From Eonycteris spelaea (taxonomy: Eukaryota; Chordata; Mammalia; Chiroptera; Pteropodidae): DNA of 64,000 nt. Positions 34,646-46,526 of this stretch are shown one piece after another. The stretch spans positions 1,240,001-1,304,000 of the forward strand of contig PUFA01000068.1 in NCBI GenBank assembly GCA_003508835.1. Reading direction: 5' to 3'. The notes under the pieces were generated by a model, which was not told the DNA's origin, ran no database searches, and was given only the letters and a program-made list of their open reading frames with translations. The first letter of the stretch is position 1, and each line of letters starts with the position of its first letter. The position numbers and the translations under genes were made by a program.

Positions 34646-35300
34646 GTTTTGCCATTCGAGAAAGAAATTGTGAAGAGAGATTCTAGACTGATTCTCTATA
34701 TTAAATAAATTTATGTTCTGGTTTCAGTCCTGGCTTTGTGCTGACACTAACGGTATCAAATAACTGGAATATCATTCATCTGCTGCATTTGTACACTTAT
34801 ATATTTCCAACTTCTCTCATAAGCAGCATCTCCTTTGATCCTAACAATAAACTTGAGAATTGAGTGTGGGATAGACTTGTGAGGTTAAAATTCTGTTCAA
34901 AGATCACAATAGAACTGGTTTTGCTACAATAAATAGCTGTTTAGCTAGGTATTCTCAAAGAAAATAATGCCAAAAGCCAAGTTTTCTTGTAATTGAAAGG
35001 ATGGCATTTGGACTATCTGGCTAGAATACCTAGTAGCTTTTCTTAGTATTTTTCTAATTTCTTACTGTTGCACTTGTATTTGCCGTTCTATAATAGACTG
35101 TTCCACATCAAAGGATTTCACTTTATAAATACTTGTACTGTTTTTAATAGTTTATAACTCATTTTTTAGTTCTCTGTTTCCCCCTTACAATTAATATGTA
35201 CATTGCAAAAAATTTAGCAGGTATTTTGAATCAAAAAAAAATTTCTCCAGAGATAATTTTGCTATTATTTCTCTTTTGTACTTTCTCTCTCTGTGCATGC

Positions 35301-35305
<5 letters not shown>
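34646..35305. other. Unassigned non-coding stretch
   Basis: AT-rich; nothing recognised. Confidence 0.4.

Positions 35306-35333
<28 letters not shown>
35306..35333. repeat. (CA)n microsatellite
   Basis: Fourteen CA units, uninterrupted. Confidence 0.97.
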
Positions 35334-35336
<3 letters not shown>

Positions 35337-35424
35337 TATCTCACATATGTCTATTTACATGCATCTATTTCACATTTCTTAGTATTCTCTTTTTTATAAA
35401 TATTTTGAGTTACCTATTTTTTAA

Positions 35425-35550
35425 TCAACAACACAACATAGATTCAACTGAGTTACTACTATGTGCCAGGAATTTTTCTAAACACGGTTATTAGAATTGT
35501 AAATGAGAAACAGCAGTTGTTCCTAATAGCATCTGATAGATAACAAACAT
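35425..35550 (-). mobile_element. L2 LINE 3' end
   Basis: Reverse L2 terminus: 'ctactatgtgccaggaattt', 'ttctaaacacggttatt' and 'agcagttgttcctaatagca'. Confidence 0.6.
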
Positions 35551-35934
35551 GAAATAGTGAATCATAAGTAGTATATCGCTTTAGGCTCCTACAATGTTGT
35601 TTCTGATGATTGTATACTATTGTTGCATGTGTATATGTATTCGTTGTTTTTTTTTTTTTGCTATTTAAAAATGTTGTAATCAATACCTTTGTAGATAACT
35701 CTTTAACTCATCCACTATTATTTAAAAAATATATATGGTATTTCAAAGATATCCTTAAGTTTAGCCTTAAGTTTCTTTAAAAGTTGGTGCCTTGTTATTT
35801 TTGCATTTGGTATCTTGTAATACTTCATAAACTGTTCATGTTACTATGCCTCAGGCTCAACCATTGATCTGTTCAATTGAACTATTTCTTCAAATAGGAT
35901 TCTATTCATAATTATACTTTGCATGGAGAAATTT
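35551..35934. other. Unassigned AT-rich stretch
   Basis: Contains a 14-base T-run at 35647-35660; otherwise nothing recognised. Confidence 0.4.
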
Positions 35935-36260
35935 GTTCATTTGACAAATGTTTATTTAGTATACCTACTATATTTCCAAAACTGGTGTATACACTGGGGA
36001 TACAATGGAAATTGAGAACAAAGTATTTCTTTTAGTGTTTACAGTAATGTAAGAGACAATGAACCAATAGTTACAATACAGTATGATGATTATATTGATA
36101 AAAGAAATTCAGGGCTGACAGAGCACAAAGGTAGAAAATTACAACACTGAAGGGAAAACAATGAGAAAAGTATGAATTCATGTATGAAAGGAGGTAAGTT
36201 CCCTCTGGATAGCGTTCAGATTTAAATTGGAGTTTGATGCTTTAACCAGTGTAATTTTAT
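35935..36260 (-). mobile_element. L2 LINE fragment
   Basis: Reverse L2 beginning 'tttgacaaatgtttatttag', then 'acactggggatacaatggaa' and 'ttagtgtttacagtaatgta'. Beyond 36130 the match fades. Confidence 0.65.
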
Positions 36261-38559
36261 TATAAAATCCTAACTATAGTAGCCAGAGATTGCTCATACC
36301 TCTCATAGGGTAGCTTCAAGGGAAGGCCAGGAAAGCAGGTGTCTGCATATCAATCATCAATCCAGACAGTAAAGAAAGGAGCAAAGCAACTTGATTCTGG
36401 GCTTGATGTTTAGTTGGGTGCAGAGTAATGTCATTGTAGATATAAAATGGGAAAGTGGTCATGTTTTATTTCTCATGGCTTGCCCCAATTGAAAGTAACC
36501 ATTCTTCCGTTTTACTCCCTTTACACTTTATTTGTACTTGCCGTTATTGTCCTTCTTTCTTCCTTGTATTATGTTACTTAGGCTCAAATCTTATTTCCTC
36601 TTTTATTCTGCTCTTTGAATGATTTCTCCAATTAACTTTATTCCTTTGAGATCTTATACTTTGCACATAATTGGAAACCAATACCTATTTTTTGACTTTA
36701 TATTTTCTTTTGGAAATTAGCCTATTTCTAAGAGTGATAGTCTAAAAACAGAATGCATTTTAGTTGAACAGGATATAGGGGCCAAGAATGGTCTTGCAAA
36801 AATATGTTTGTTCCATGTAATAGAGACTTAAAACTTCCAGGAACTTTATGAGATCTTCTAGACTTGGATGCTGTGCCCAGCCAGGTTATATCGAAGTTAC
36901 TGAAGAAACGTAATGCTTCTTCCATGTCAGGTGAATTCATGAATGGTCAGAAGAAGGGAAAATGTTCTAAGGTTTCATTTTTTACCGTCATGGTAAAAGA
37001 TTTTTTTCTTATCATTGGAGAATTGTGTAAACTGGAAGCAGCATGCCATCCTTAACCAAAACACTGAAACTGAAGCCATCTGTCTTTAGTGAACCACACT
37101 GGGAGCTTAATTAAAGAAACCTGCACTGACTCAAGCTGCTTTGAATACCAATTCCTGATGCATTATTTGGGGAATAAAGTTCTTACCGCTTTGAACCACT
37201 AACATGGAAGTCAGAATGTTTATACAGTAATTTTAAAATTAAAAAAAGAAATAGAAGCAGCAGTTTTCTTCTTTCCTTTCCTTTCCGAAAGGGAATCTTT
37301 TACGGCAGGCCAGGAGATAAAACAGGTGCACGTGGGACTGCTCTGGCTGAGACAGAGCTGGGTTGCCCAAAGCCCCAACCCTTTCTCCTCTGCCTGCCCT
37401 TCTGGCCTCCCTCTTCCTCCCGTTCTCCCCGTCACCCCCTAGGCATTTCCATGGAGTCAAGATTTCTGCTGAGCATGTTTGAAAGTCAAGAGCTGCACAA
37501 TCTAATTTTCTGGTTCTGGCTCCAGAGCTTAGCCTTTAAAATTACAGTTGTTTCCAAAGCACATCTTTACACATGTGAATTATTGATATTATTATTGGTA
37601 GTTTAGGGAAAGAAGATAGGAGTGAGGTATTATGTGTAGTAGAATATTTGCTCAAAGTATGGATTTCTATCAACTTTAACATACAAGATCTTCAAAATAT
37701 TAATGCAGGAGATAGGATAAAATGGGAAAATTAACTCATACATGAAGCTACACAAGTGATACAATAAAAGGAACTTTTCATAATTCTGTTTATAATCTCT
37801 CATTTAGTCATCCTACTAAATGTTTTCTCAATCATGTGCTTCTTATTGCTTTGTTAAAAAAAAATTCACTATGTTCAATTCATGTTTAAAGCCTTTACTG
37901 ATAGAGTGCTTTACTGATAGAGTTTTTAAATTCCTCAATAAGTGTACCTGTGTGAAGACTTCCCTGGAGGTAAACATTCTTATTCTGACTAAAGCATAAG
38001 AAATAATAAAGCAGTTAAATTAAGAATGCTCCAGGTGATAACATTTCTCTGACTGGCATTTCATCGGCAATGTGAATGTCATTCTGCTCTCATTTTTTCA
38101 CAGAACACTTTGGAGAGCCCACATTGAATAACCGAAAACAATAATAATAACAATAATTTGTGAAAAGACCATAATAGTTTGGTCCCACCAAAAATAGCTT
38201 ACTTTGTTTGCATGAATAGATCCAGAATAGATAACACAGAAAATGTAAGGAAGCCATTGATCATAAATCTGGTGTCCGTGCTTTGTTAACTGATAATTTA
38301 CAATTTCTAAGCTTCCTAGTAAATTAGTCTTTGTTTTTAGGTCTTGATAATCCAGTGCATTTGCTATCTGGAATTTGAGTCAAAATAACTAACAGGGATT
38401 GTAAAATCGTTCAAGTAGAAATGTATTATAAGCTGCACACAACTGTTGTTTCCTTTTAAAAAATAAAGGAATAACAGCAATTTTATTCTCTTATTCTGAG
38501 CCACCCCTCCCCCCAACACACACACATACACACAGTACTCACACATCTGTACACATCTC
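36261..38559. other. Unassigned stretch containing a GC-rich patch
   Basis: 36480-36640 may hold a diverged plus-strand L2. 37260-37460 is unusually GC-rich for this window. A 16-bp tandem duplication ('ctttactgatagag') lies at 37893-37922. Nothing here is a supported exon. Confidence 0.4.
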
Positions 38560-38884
38560 AGTTATGTTTCTTCCCTGCTTATAAACCTTCACTGGTTCTC
38601 TATCATCCAAAATTCTGTTTGTTATAGAAGATCATTTATAATTTGGTCTTCTTCTGTCTTTTCAGTTTAAAGTTTAACATCTCTGGCCCTACATCCTTTG
38701 AACTTATCAAAGTAAAACTCTCACCCACCCATCAAGACAAGCCTGTAGGTATGGAAAATCTTCCTCCCTAAAAAGCCTTTTCATGAGGTCGTGGCAGTGA
38801 CCATTTTAACCTTCAAGACGCAGCTCAAATGTATCTTGTTTTAGGTCACACAACTTTAGGAACATCTATTCTTTGCCCAAAGGC
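38560..38884 (+). mobile_element. L2 LINE fragment
   Basis: L2 ORF and 3' landmarks: 'ctgcttataaaccttcactg', 'gttctctatcatccaaaatt', 'agaagatcatttataatttg' and 'cgcagctcaaatgtatcttg'. Good order conservation; no reading frame left. Confidence 0.75.
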
Positions 38885-39095
38885 TGTTAAAGTGCCAAGC
38901 ATGTGATGTCAATTATTCATAGTTGTTATTTACGACAACCTCTTCCAGTAAGGTTTGTCATTTCCATTTTAGAAAATTTGAGATCCAAAACAAATGAGAG
39001 TATGTGCTTGGTTAAAGATACAGCCGGAATTTGAATACATATCTATTGACACAAAGTCCGGGTCTATCAATGCCTACTGCATGATAATTTTCACT
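38885..39095 (-). repeat. MIR SINE
   Basis: Reverse MIR: 'aagtgccaagcatgtgatgt', 'ttacgacaacctcttccagt', 'cattttagaaaatttgagat' and 'gccggaatttgaatacatat'. It directly follows the L2. Confidence 0.7.
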
Positions 39096-39619
39096 ACACT
39101 GTGCTGTCTTTTGTGGTGGGTGAGGAATAGGGAGAGGAAGGGGGAAGTCCCACAGGGTTCTTCCTTTGAAGCCTGGTGGAACATCATTAGTTAATAAGGT
39201 GATTGCAGGAGAAAGACATTTTTCATGGGAAGAAAATAAGCTTTGTTTTTATTATGAAATATTATCAGTGAATAATAGTAACATAAAACTGGCCATACCT
39301 AGTACAATTTAGATTTTTAAATTTTAGGATTAGTAGCATTTATGTAGTAGAAGAAATGGTGGAAGTGGATGAGATTATCTGATTGTGGTTAACTCTGAAG
39401 CTAATGTAAAGAGAGACAGCCATTTCATGATGATTCTAGTTGTCTGGCGAAATTTTCACAGCATATAATTTTCACAAATAAAAGATTTTGTTAAATAACT
39501 ACTATAAATTTAAAAACTGTATGGACATCAAAAGTTATTGCCTAATATGTGAGAGAAGAGATGATATCGGTCATAGAGGTCAGGAGTTCTCTACGACAGC
39601 TATGAGAGGCTGTGTTAGA
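39096..39619. other. Unassigned non-coding stretch
   Basis: Nothing recognised; a G/A-rich patch lies at 39120-39160. Confidence 0.4.
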
Positions 39620-39745
39620 GTACACCAGTTAATCTCTCTAAACCTCAGAGTAATAGCAGTTAATAATGACAGCAATAATATGCTCATATGGGACCACTTG
39701 CCTCTTGCTTCCTAGGGAGTTGTAAGGATTCAAGAAATGGTGCCA
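39620..39745 (+). repeat. Possible MIR SINE, diverged
   Basis: 'aatctctctaaacctcagag', 'taatagcagttaataatgac' and 'gggagttgtaaggattcaag' follow MIR plus-strand order but are weak. Confidence 0.4.
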
Positions 39746-40069
39746 TATTAATAGAACAATTAGACTTACTTGCCTGATACATGTATTGTAAAATTTTTGA
39801 CTTGTGCCTATACTTTGCATCCCGAAGTTTATTAGAATAAAAAGTGAGAAAATTGTGATCATGAAGATGTTGAAACCTATTTGTTGAGGTACCAAAGAAG
39901 CAAATGAATATTTTAAAAATCAAACTCACACATCAAAGTAATTTCAAAGTTCAACAGTGCTGTATTATGTTGTTAAATTTCAATACTGCCATTTTAAAGG
40001 AAAAATAAGAAATCTAGGTCATCAGATCTTCAAATAGAAGATATCTTATATACTATATTAAGCTTAAAA

Positions 40070-40245
40070 GTCATCCTGTAGGACAACGGAACCCCTAAAA
40101 GTATTTGAAATATGTGAGAGATGTGTTCAGATTTAATTTATGAATAATTACGAATTCTGGGAAAAACTTTGAAGGAGATAAGAGACCAAAGAGGAAGTTG
40201 CGAGGAGAGAGACCAGACAGCTTCTACTGTAGTTCTCATTTGAGA
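40070..40245 (-). mobile_element. L2 LINE fragment
   Basis: Reverse L2 ORF region: 'gagagatgtgttcagattta' and 'gaggagagagaccagacagc', corresponding to the 'aggagtgacatgatc' and 'ggagaccagttaggaggc' blocks. Confidence 0.5.
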
Positions 40246-40294
40246 AGAAAATAGATAATGGATGTATTAATCTGGGATTTATAATGAACTGCCA

Positions 40295-41690
40295 TTTTTA
40301 AGTCTCTAATTTTATTTGGTTTTATTTTGAAATATATCAAACTAAATGTTGAAAGAATGGTACAATGTATACTCATGTATCTCTCACTGAATTCACCATC
40401 TGATAACATCTTACCCTGTCTACACTTTTGTTTTGCCAATTCTTTTGAAAATGGCTGTGACACCATAACATTTCATCCATAAATAGTTTGTGGGTTTCAG
40501 GAATGAGCAACTTCTTCAGCATACCCTCAGCACCCTTTCAACACCTAATAATGTCAACAGCAACCCCGTAATATCACCAATACACAGCCCATACAAATTT
40601 CTCCAGTCTAAAAAAGTCCTTTGTAACCATACTTTGTTTTGTTTTGTATTTTTGGTGTATTTTCTTTTTGTTTTTATGTATAATGTCCAATCGGGATTCA
40701 AATGTTCCCGTTATATCTCCTTGGTCTCTCTTGATCAAGGAACAGTCTCCTTCACTTGCATTGTTTTTCATATCATTGAATTATTTGAAAAGTCCAGATA
40801 AGTTGTCCTACCATTGTCTAGATTTATCTGTCTCTTCTTGAGTAAACTTAAGGCAAACATTTCAAACAAGAACACCTAATTGGTGATGTTTATATTTCTC
40901 GCAGCATCATGTCACATACACATTATGCACTGCTATGTGATTAAGATTAAAACCATCAGATAGCTCCATTATAAAGGCATTTTTCCAGTTCATAAAATTA
41001 AAATTAATATTGTGTTCCCAAACAACATTTAGGCCTATGGTTTAATGAACTTGTCTAAATCAATCATTAATTCAGTGGTTCTACATGTATAGTTGACATT
41101 TTTCTGAAAAAGAGCTTCATCCTCTTCTCTCTCTGTCTCATTGCTATGTACACGTGGTTTTTTTTTTTTTTTAATTCAAATGTGTTGTATTTCATTATTA
41201 TCACTTTTTTGATGTTCAGTTTGTTCCAATTTTGTTAGCGGGATCTCCTTTAGACTGGCTTCTGTGTCCTTTTGTAATGTCCCCATTAGACTTTGAGCAT
41301 CTCTTTATTTTCTGGCATCACAAGGTGTTCCAGACTCATTTTGTACTTTTTCTCCCTCAGACTGGAATCAGCCATTTCTCCAAGAAGCTCTGGTTCTTAT
41401 TATTAGAAAATGCTAATTAGAAACAAAGATCTAAGTTCTGAAGGTTTATTGCCTCTGGTGTGTCATTGCTTCTTTGCCCTTTGAGGAGGAAAAAATAGTG
41501 TGTGTGCTCACACGCATGAGTGCACATGAGCGCACATGTGAGTGCATTCATACTGATAGTTCACATTGAAGTCCAACACCACAGTGTTCTTTCTCACCTT
41601 TCTTCATTCGCTACTTGTATTTTCTCCTACGGTACATACTCTTGCTCCCTAAATAGACCTAGACCACTACTAAGGAATCATCTAAAGTTT
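40295..41690 (-). mobile_element. L1M-type LINE, long 3'-UTR segment
   Basis: About 1.4 kb in the order of an L1MC/L1MD 3' UTR read in reverse: 'ttttattttgaaatatatca', 'gaaagaatggtacaatgtat', 'tctccttggtctctcttgat', 'actggcttctgtgtcctttt', 'ggaatcagccatttctccaa' and 'attcatactgatagttcaca'. Open frames in it (for example 40490-40801) come from this non-coding UTR and are not genes. Confidence 0.85.
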
Positions 41691-42324
41691 AAAATTATTT
41701 TTCAGTTTTTTTATTTGTATACTATATTTTACATAGGTTTTACAGTCAAAATACTGAGTTCAGAAGTTACTTGAATTTTTTTTTTCCTTGTGTGAATATT
41801 TCATCTATTTTGTATGGAATTAGAATTATCCATTTCTATTTTTATGCACTTTAAAGTTTTTTAAAATTTTACATTCTTGAATACTTAAGCCATTTCCATT
41901 GTTCAAAAGTTAAAACTACATAAAATGATAAACTTGGTGAACTCTTTTCTCCCATTTTATTGAGAAGTCTCCTTTCTCTCAAGTAAATGAAGTTTAAAAA
42001 AGAAAACTTTTTTTGACTTTCCCTTGAGGCTGAAATGCTTTTAAAAGTTCTTCCAAAGAGACACAAACCTGGAGTGAGATAACAGTATGTGGAGTGATTT
42101 CAGATTAGGAAGAAAAGGGTCACTTAATGTTTCAAATTAAGCTAAAGTACACAAAAAAGAAAATTACCATCAGTTTGTTTTAGAGAATTTTAAAGTGTTT
42201 TCGCTAAGGCTTGGGTCACTAACACGCTCGTTCTGGTGTATCTGGACAGGCTTCTTTAACTTTGTGTTAAGCTCCAGGTTGAACACTGGGCCACCGGGGT
42301 CTTAGAGAAACTGCTAAACCTCAT
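41691..42324. other. Unassigned non-coding stretch
   Basis: Nothing recognised. Confidence 0.4.
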
Positions 42325-42805
42325 TGAATGATATTCAAGCACGTCAGCATAAGACCTTCTACAATCTGGCTCCTTATATTTCTGCTTTTCAACTCTTCAT
42401 GTTATCTTCTTTGCTCTTTCGACTACAGCCACCCCAACTTTTGTACAGTTCTTTGCACACACTTTTACTTTTCATTTCTGTACTTTTACTCACTGCTCAA
42501 AATGGCTCTCCTCTGACTTTTTTTTTTTTTTTAAGCTGGGAAGCTACTACTTCTAAATACAAGTATTTATCTAGACATCAGATATTTTATTTCCTTCTTA
42601 TCTCCCAACATCTGTTTATCCATTGTCTACTAAATGTTTGGTATGCTACTATTATTTCACCCAAAACACACCTAGTCACAATTATTCTAATGTGGTTTTG
42701 CGTTTCTTTATCTGTTTTAAATCATGAGCTCCTTGATAGCAAGTCTCAAGGGCCCAGCATAATGCCTTACAGAAGAGGTTGTCCAATAAATATTTGCTAA
42801 AAGAC
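42325..42805 (+). mobile_element. L2 LINE, ORF end and 3' UTR
   Basis: Best L2 in the window: 'aagaccttctacaatctggc', 'tccttatatttctgcttttc', 'cgactacagccaccccaact', 'atgagctccttgatagcaag' and 'gtccaataaatatttgctaa'. A 158-residue open frame spans it by chance; it lacks a reverse-transcriptase motif and reads partly through the L2 3' UTR. A T-run interrupts at 42520-42532. Confidence 0.85.
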
Positions 42806-43689
42806 GAAGTGAGAATTACCAAAGAGGAATGATCATGATTTCTTTGCAGCTTGCATGTGGAGATAAAATACCCATAAAAACTGCAGCTTTTAAAAGTTTT
42901 CAGCTTCAACTGTCCTTTGGTTATTTTGGCCTGTTCTCTCTAGTACTATCCCCATGAGCCATGCTAGGATGATATTGATACATTCTGCTTGTTGGAACTT
43001 ATGAAAATGCAATGCATGTGGGAAACTTTGGCTATTCGATCTGAAAATTTACTGTTTTGTATTATAAACTTAAAGTAGGCACACCTGGCACCAAAGTTCT
43101 GATTAAAAACAAAACAAACAAAGCAAAATTGAATAAACCATTCAGATCTTAGCAGTGACATTTGGGGAATGAAATTGGAATATACGTTGTGGTGATCTCA
43201 AAAGAAGGGAAATTATTTCAGATGTGCCAGAATAAAAATCTTGAGTCATCCACAGATGAATTAGTCATCAACTAAAAATATAGAATATGCAAGGAAAATT
43301 ATTGCAGAAGTTGAAAAAATAGGGCAATTGTGAATTTAAAATAAAGTGCAATCAAGAACTTTTTAGGCAAATATAAGTAGGGTAGCAAACAGTAAAAATT
43401 TGCTGTTATGGGGATAAAAAAAGAATATGAACTAGAATCCATCCTGGAATATGTTAATAGAAACGTTTGTTTCCAAGAAGCAAAGCTAATATAACTCAGG
43501 AAATCTAAAACTAATTTAAATTTTATATATTTTATGACAGTATGCAGATGTAACTCTAAAACCAAATTTTAATATTGGTTGATAAATCACATTCATATGA
43601 TTAACCTGCCTTAAACATTGGTATGCAGGAGGATAAGACGACAGTAAATAAATATAGAACGTTTTGTACAGAGATGTTTGAGAATAAGA
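42806..43689. other. Unassigned non-coding stretch
   Basis: AT-rich; nothing recognised. Confidence 0.4.
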
Positions 43690-43865
43690 AAGGCTGGATT
43701 TTGTTCTACCCTTAATGTATGACTTTAGACGAATTACTTGACCAAGACATAGTTTCTTCTTCTTTTTTTTTTTTTAAGGAATAGTAATAATTACCTCACA
43801 AGATTGTCATATGGATTAAATTTAAAAATATGTGAAAAGCTTGAAATCTAACACATGCCCAATGA
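43690..43865 (+). repeat. MIR SINE
   Basis: Plus-strand MIR: 'tgactttagacgaattactt', 'aatagtaataattacctcac' and 'aagattgtcatatggattaa'. A poly-T run replaces the 'cagtttcctcatctg' box. Confidence 0.65.
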
Positions 43866-45724
43866 TGATCTTTTTTTCCTTGTTAAAAGTCAGGGACTAT
43901 TAAGTAAATTTTCTAACTAATGTTCAGCCCTTCAAAGATCAAAAATATAAAAAAAATTCTTCACCTTTTAAATGTCAGCTTTTTTTTTTTTTTAAGCAAA
44001 GCAACATACTGCATACTTTCCTTCTTCCTAAAATGATTTAAAAGTGTGAAGGCTAATATTTTCTTATCCATTAGTCTCATCATCATAATTTTTTGTAATC
44101 ACATTTTGTTGTAATACACCATGCTCTCTAAAAGTGTTTAAATCATTACAATTATGTGCCCCTTTTATAAATGACACTGATTGTGTGTCATAGTTTGTCA
44201 TTACTTCCTCTTTTTTTTCTGAATATTCATGGACTTTGCTAATTGATATTGGTGCGTGATGCTAACAACCATCTCTTTTAATTTTCTGCTTCTATTCCAT
44301 GGTATGCTTAGACTGGATTACTTTAAGATCTGTCTATAAAATAAGAAGCATATACTTCATGTGAGAGCCTGGAATACTCTCTTGAGAGAGACATGCAGAG
44401 TCCAAAGATTTGTGGCACAGAATTTGTTCGGAAACTTTTTTCCCCTTCTAGTTACTGAGAGTATACTGTAATTTAGAGTTTGAGGCATATGAATGCTGGA
44501 TTAAAGAAACATTTGATATATTTATTATACTACTACTGATAAATGGTGATATACAAATTCATATAAGAAAGAAGGTTCTGTTGTCATTGTTTAGAAAATG
44601 GAGCTTATCAATTAGATTTCAAAGTCTTTGTAAATGACGAAAGGAGAGAATGGTTAAGATTAGCAAGTGTAAATATTGCTTTATCAGCTCCTTAAATTAC
44701 TTTCATGTTCCCTTTGTTCAATTCAGAGGATATTATTAACAATGTCATTTACTATTTGATTTTAAGCACCTCGAGGGCAAATGTGTGATAGGTAGCATAT
44801 TTCGTACAAGAAACAGAGAACATCTCCACACATTGACAAGGCCATTTAGTTCCTCTGTCCTCAAGCTCAATATTTACCTTCTTTCTTAGAGATTCCAGGC
44901 CCCATGTTGGTTTTATAAACATTCTTTTCTTTAGATAACTTTGAGTATTGGTGTTTTTTTTTTTTAAATCATTCTCACCAATGCCATTTATTTATTCTCT
45001 CTTGTAATGAATTGTAAATTTCTTTTGGCCAAAATTCAAATTACTCTTTCTTTAACAACCTTCCTACTTCTAACTTTTCCATCTCCTATTCCCTATACTT
45101 CAAATCCCAGAACGGTTAAGTATACTATACCATAAGTTCTCACAATGATTAATATATATTAACTTGTGTCAGGACTATATCCTATTCTCAATTGTAGGTT
45201 TACGTTTTAATATCCCAGTTGGTTCAAATAAAACTAATTGATGAAGTGAAGTGATTGAGCTCCTTATGTGCCTTATATCTTGTTAATTATTTGTGAACAA
45301 ATGGATTAATGATATTTCTATTACCATTCATAATGATTTAAAATGAGCATGTAAACAATATAAGTGAGGATCTTTAATTCTGGCTTTAATATCCATAAAA
45401 GCTAAAAACTCATACATATATCTTTCATATAAAGTATTTATTCTTACTATGTGTCTTATCTCATTATAACAGCTTCCCTTGCTTGTATTTCAGATATCAG
45501 ATTTTTCACATTGTTTTTATGTTTTCACAACTTTCATTTTTTTCTTTGACATGGTAGTAAACAAGAAAATGTGAGAGATGATAATGAGAAAGAGCTGGAT
45601 GACTCACATGTGTCTTACTGCTATTGACCTTAATAGTAAAGCCTCTGCTTACTTTCAACAAGTGCTCTTATTAAGTTTTGACTTATGCTTAAAGCAATGG
45701 TCTCCTGACTAATAATAATAGAAT
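43866..45724. other. Unassigned AT-rich stretch
   Basis: T-runs at 43980-43994 and 44954-44966. No repeat family or exon recognised over nearly 1.9 kb. Confidence 0.4.
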
Positions 45725-45950
45725 ATATTGATTTCTTGTGAATTCCAGACATTTGGTTAAATATATATGCCATTTTAAAGCTGTGTAATCACCCTGCAAG
45801 GAAGGTGTTATTCTGTCGAGGATCTTAAATCTTAGGAAATTTAAATGACTTAATGAAGTCTTGTAGCTATGAGTTGGCTGAGATGAGATTTGAACATTGA
45901 TCTTTCTGATACTGTTTCCACACCTGCCTGTAGTCTTGATACTTGTATCC
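45725..45950 (-). repeat. MIR SINE
   Basis: Reverse MIR: 'accctgcaaggaaggtgtta', 'gaagtcttgtagctatgagt', 'gagatttgaacattgatctt' and 'tgatactgtttccacacct'. Confidence 0.65.
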
Positions 45951-46167
45951 ATTAATAATCAGCAGTTTCCCTTGAATCCCAATAATCAGAAAATGTGAGA
46001 TTTACTTTGTAGAAGAAGATTACCAAAACATTAAAATACATGTAATCTTTATTGCCACAAGAGATCAGGATTAGTTGGGGTTTATTTAGCTTTATTTTTA
46101 ATTATCCCTGCACCAAATATATGCTATACTAATTAACCACCCCTCTCTTTCCAACAAATTATGGAAT

Positions 46168-46190
46168 GTGTGTGTGTGTGTATGTGTGTG
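46168..46190. repeat. (TG)n microsatellite at the tail of a SINE-like insertion
   Basis: TG units with one TATG interruption, sitting between the left direct repeat and the poly-T run of the element at 46171-46517. Confidence 0.9.
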
Positions 46191-46517
46191 TATCTTTTTT
46201 TTTTCCCCCTTCTTTAATTACCCCCTCCCCACTTCCATCCCTGACCTACAGATATTGCCATCTCCCCATAAGAACTGGATTTCTGAAGGCCGGGCTTCTC
46301 CTCCCACAAACTTGCAGTGCACACCTGGGGCCTGGCACCCCGGGTCCTGGCACCCCTGGTGTACTTGGGGGGCTTGGCACACTCGGGGCCTGGAGCACCT
46401 GGGGGCCCGGCCCACTCAAGGTATGGCGCACCCAGGGTATGACCCATGGCTCCACTTTCTGTGTGTAAAGCAGACATGCTAATCACTACACTATGGAGCT
46501 GCTTCCCCTTCCCCTCC
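46171..46517 (-). mobile_element. tRNA-Val-derived SINE-like insertion with GC-rich tandem body
   Basis: On the minus strand the unit begins with a tRNA-Val(TAC)-like head. The A box is the complement of 46479-46494, the anticodon arm 46459-46473 (TAC at 46465-46467), and a weak B box is gggtcataccc (46435-46445). A GC-rich body of about 16-bp repeats follows (46319-46441), then a less GC-rich part and an A-run (46195-46204 on minus). Imperfect direct repeats atggaatgt (46161-46169) and atagaatgt (46518-46526), 8 of 9 matching, suggest L1-type retroposition. I do not recognise the family. It could be a lineage SINE, or a tRNA retropseudogene beside a minisatellite. Confidence 0.6.
46319..46441. 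repeat. GC-rich minisatellite, about 16-bp units
   Basis: Successive units of the form 'gcacacctggggcctg' start at 46319, 46335, 46350 (a longer unit), 46377, 46393, 46410 and 46426. CpG sites and GC content far above the surroundings. Translations look collagen-like only because of the repeat. Confidence 0.8.
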
Positions 46518-46526
46518 ATAGAATGT

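Noticed and set aside
34364..34673. 92- and 95-residue frames with Arg-Glu or Ser-Leu/His-Thr runs
   Set aside because: Translations of the (TC)n(AC)n microsatellite.
40490..40801. 103-residue plus-strand frame
   Set aside because: Lies antisense to a non-coding L1M 3' UTR; Phe/Leu-rich by composition.
42324..42800. 158-residue open frame on plus
   Set aside because: It coincides with an L2 relic and reads partly through the L2 3' UTR; no reverse-transcriptase or other domain is visible.
46441..46500. Functional tRNA-Val gene on minus
   Set aside because: The B box and T arm are decayed, an extra few bases lie before the T arm, the anticodon stem has a C-A mismatch and a SINE-like body follows, so it is a derived sequence.
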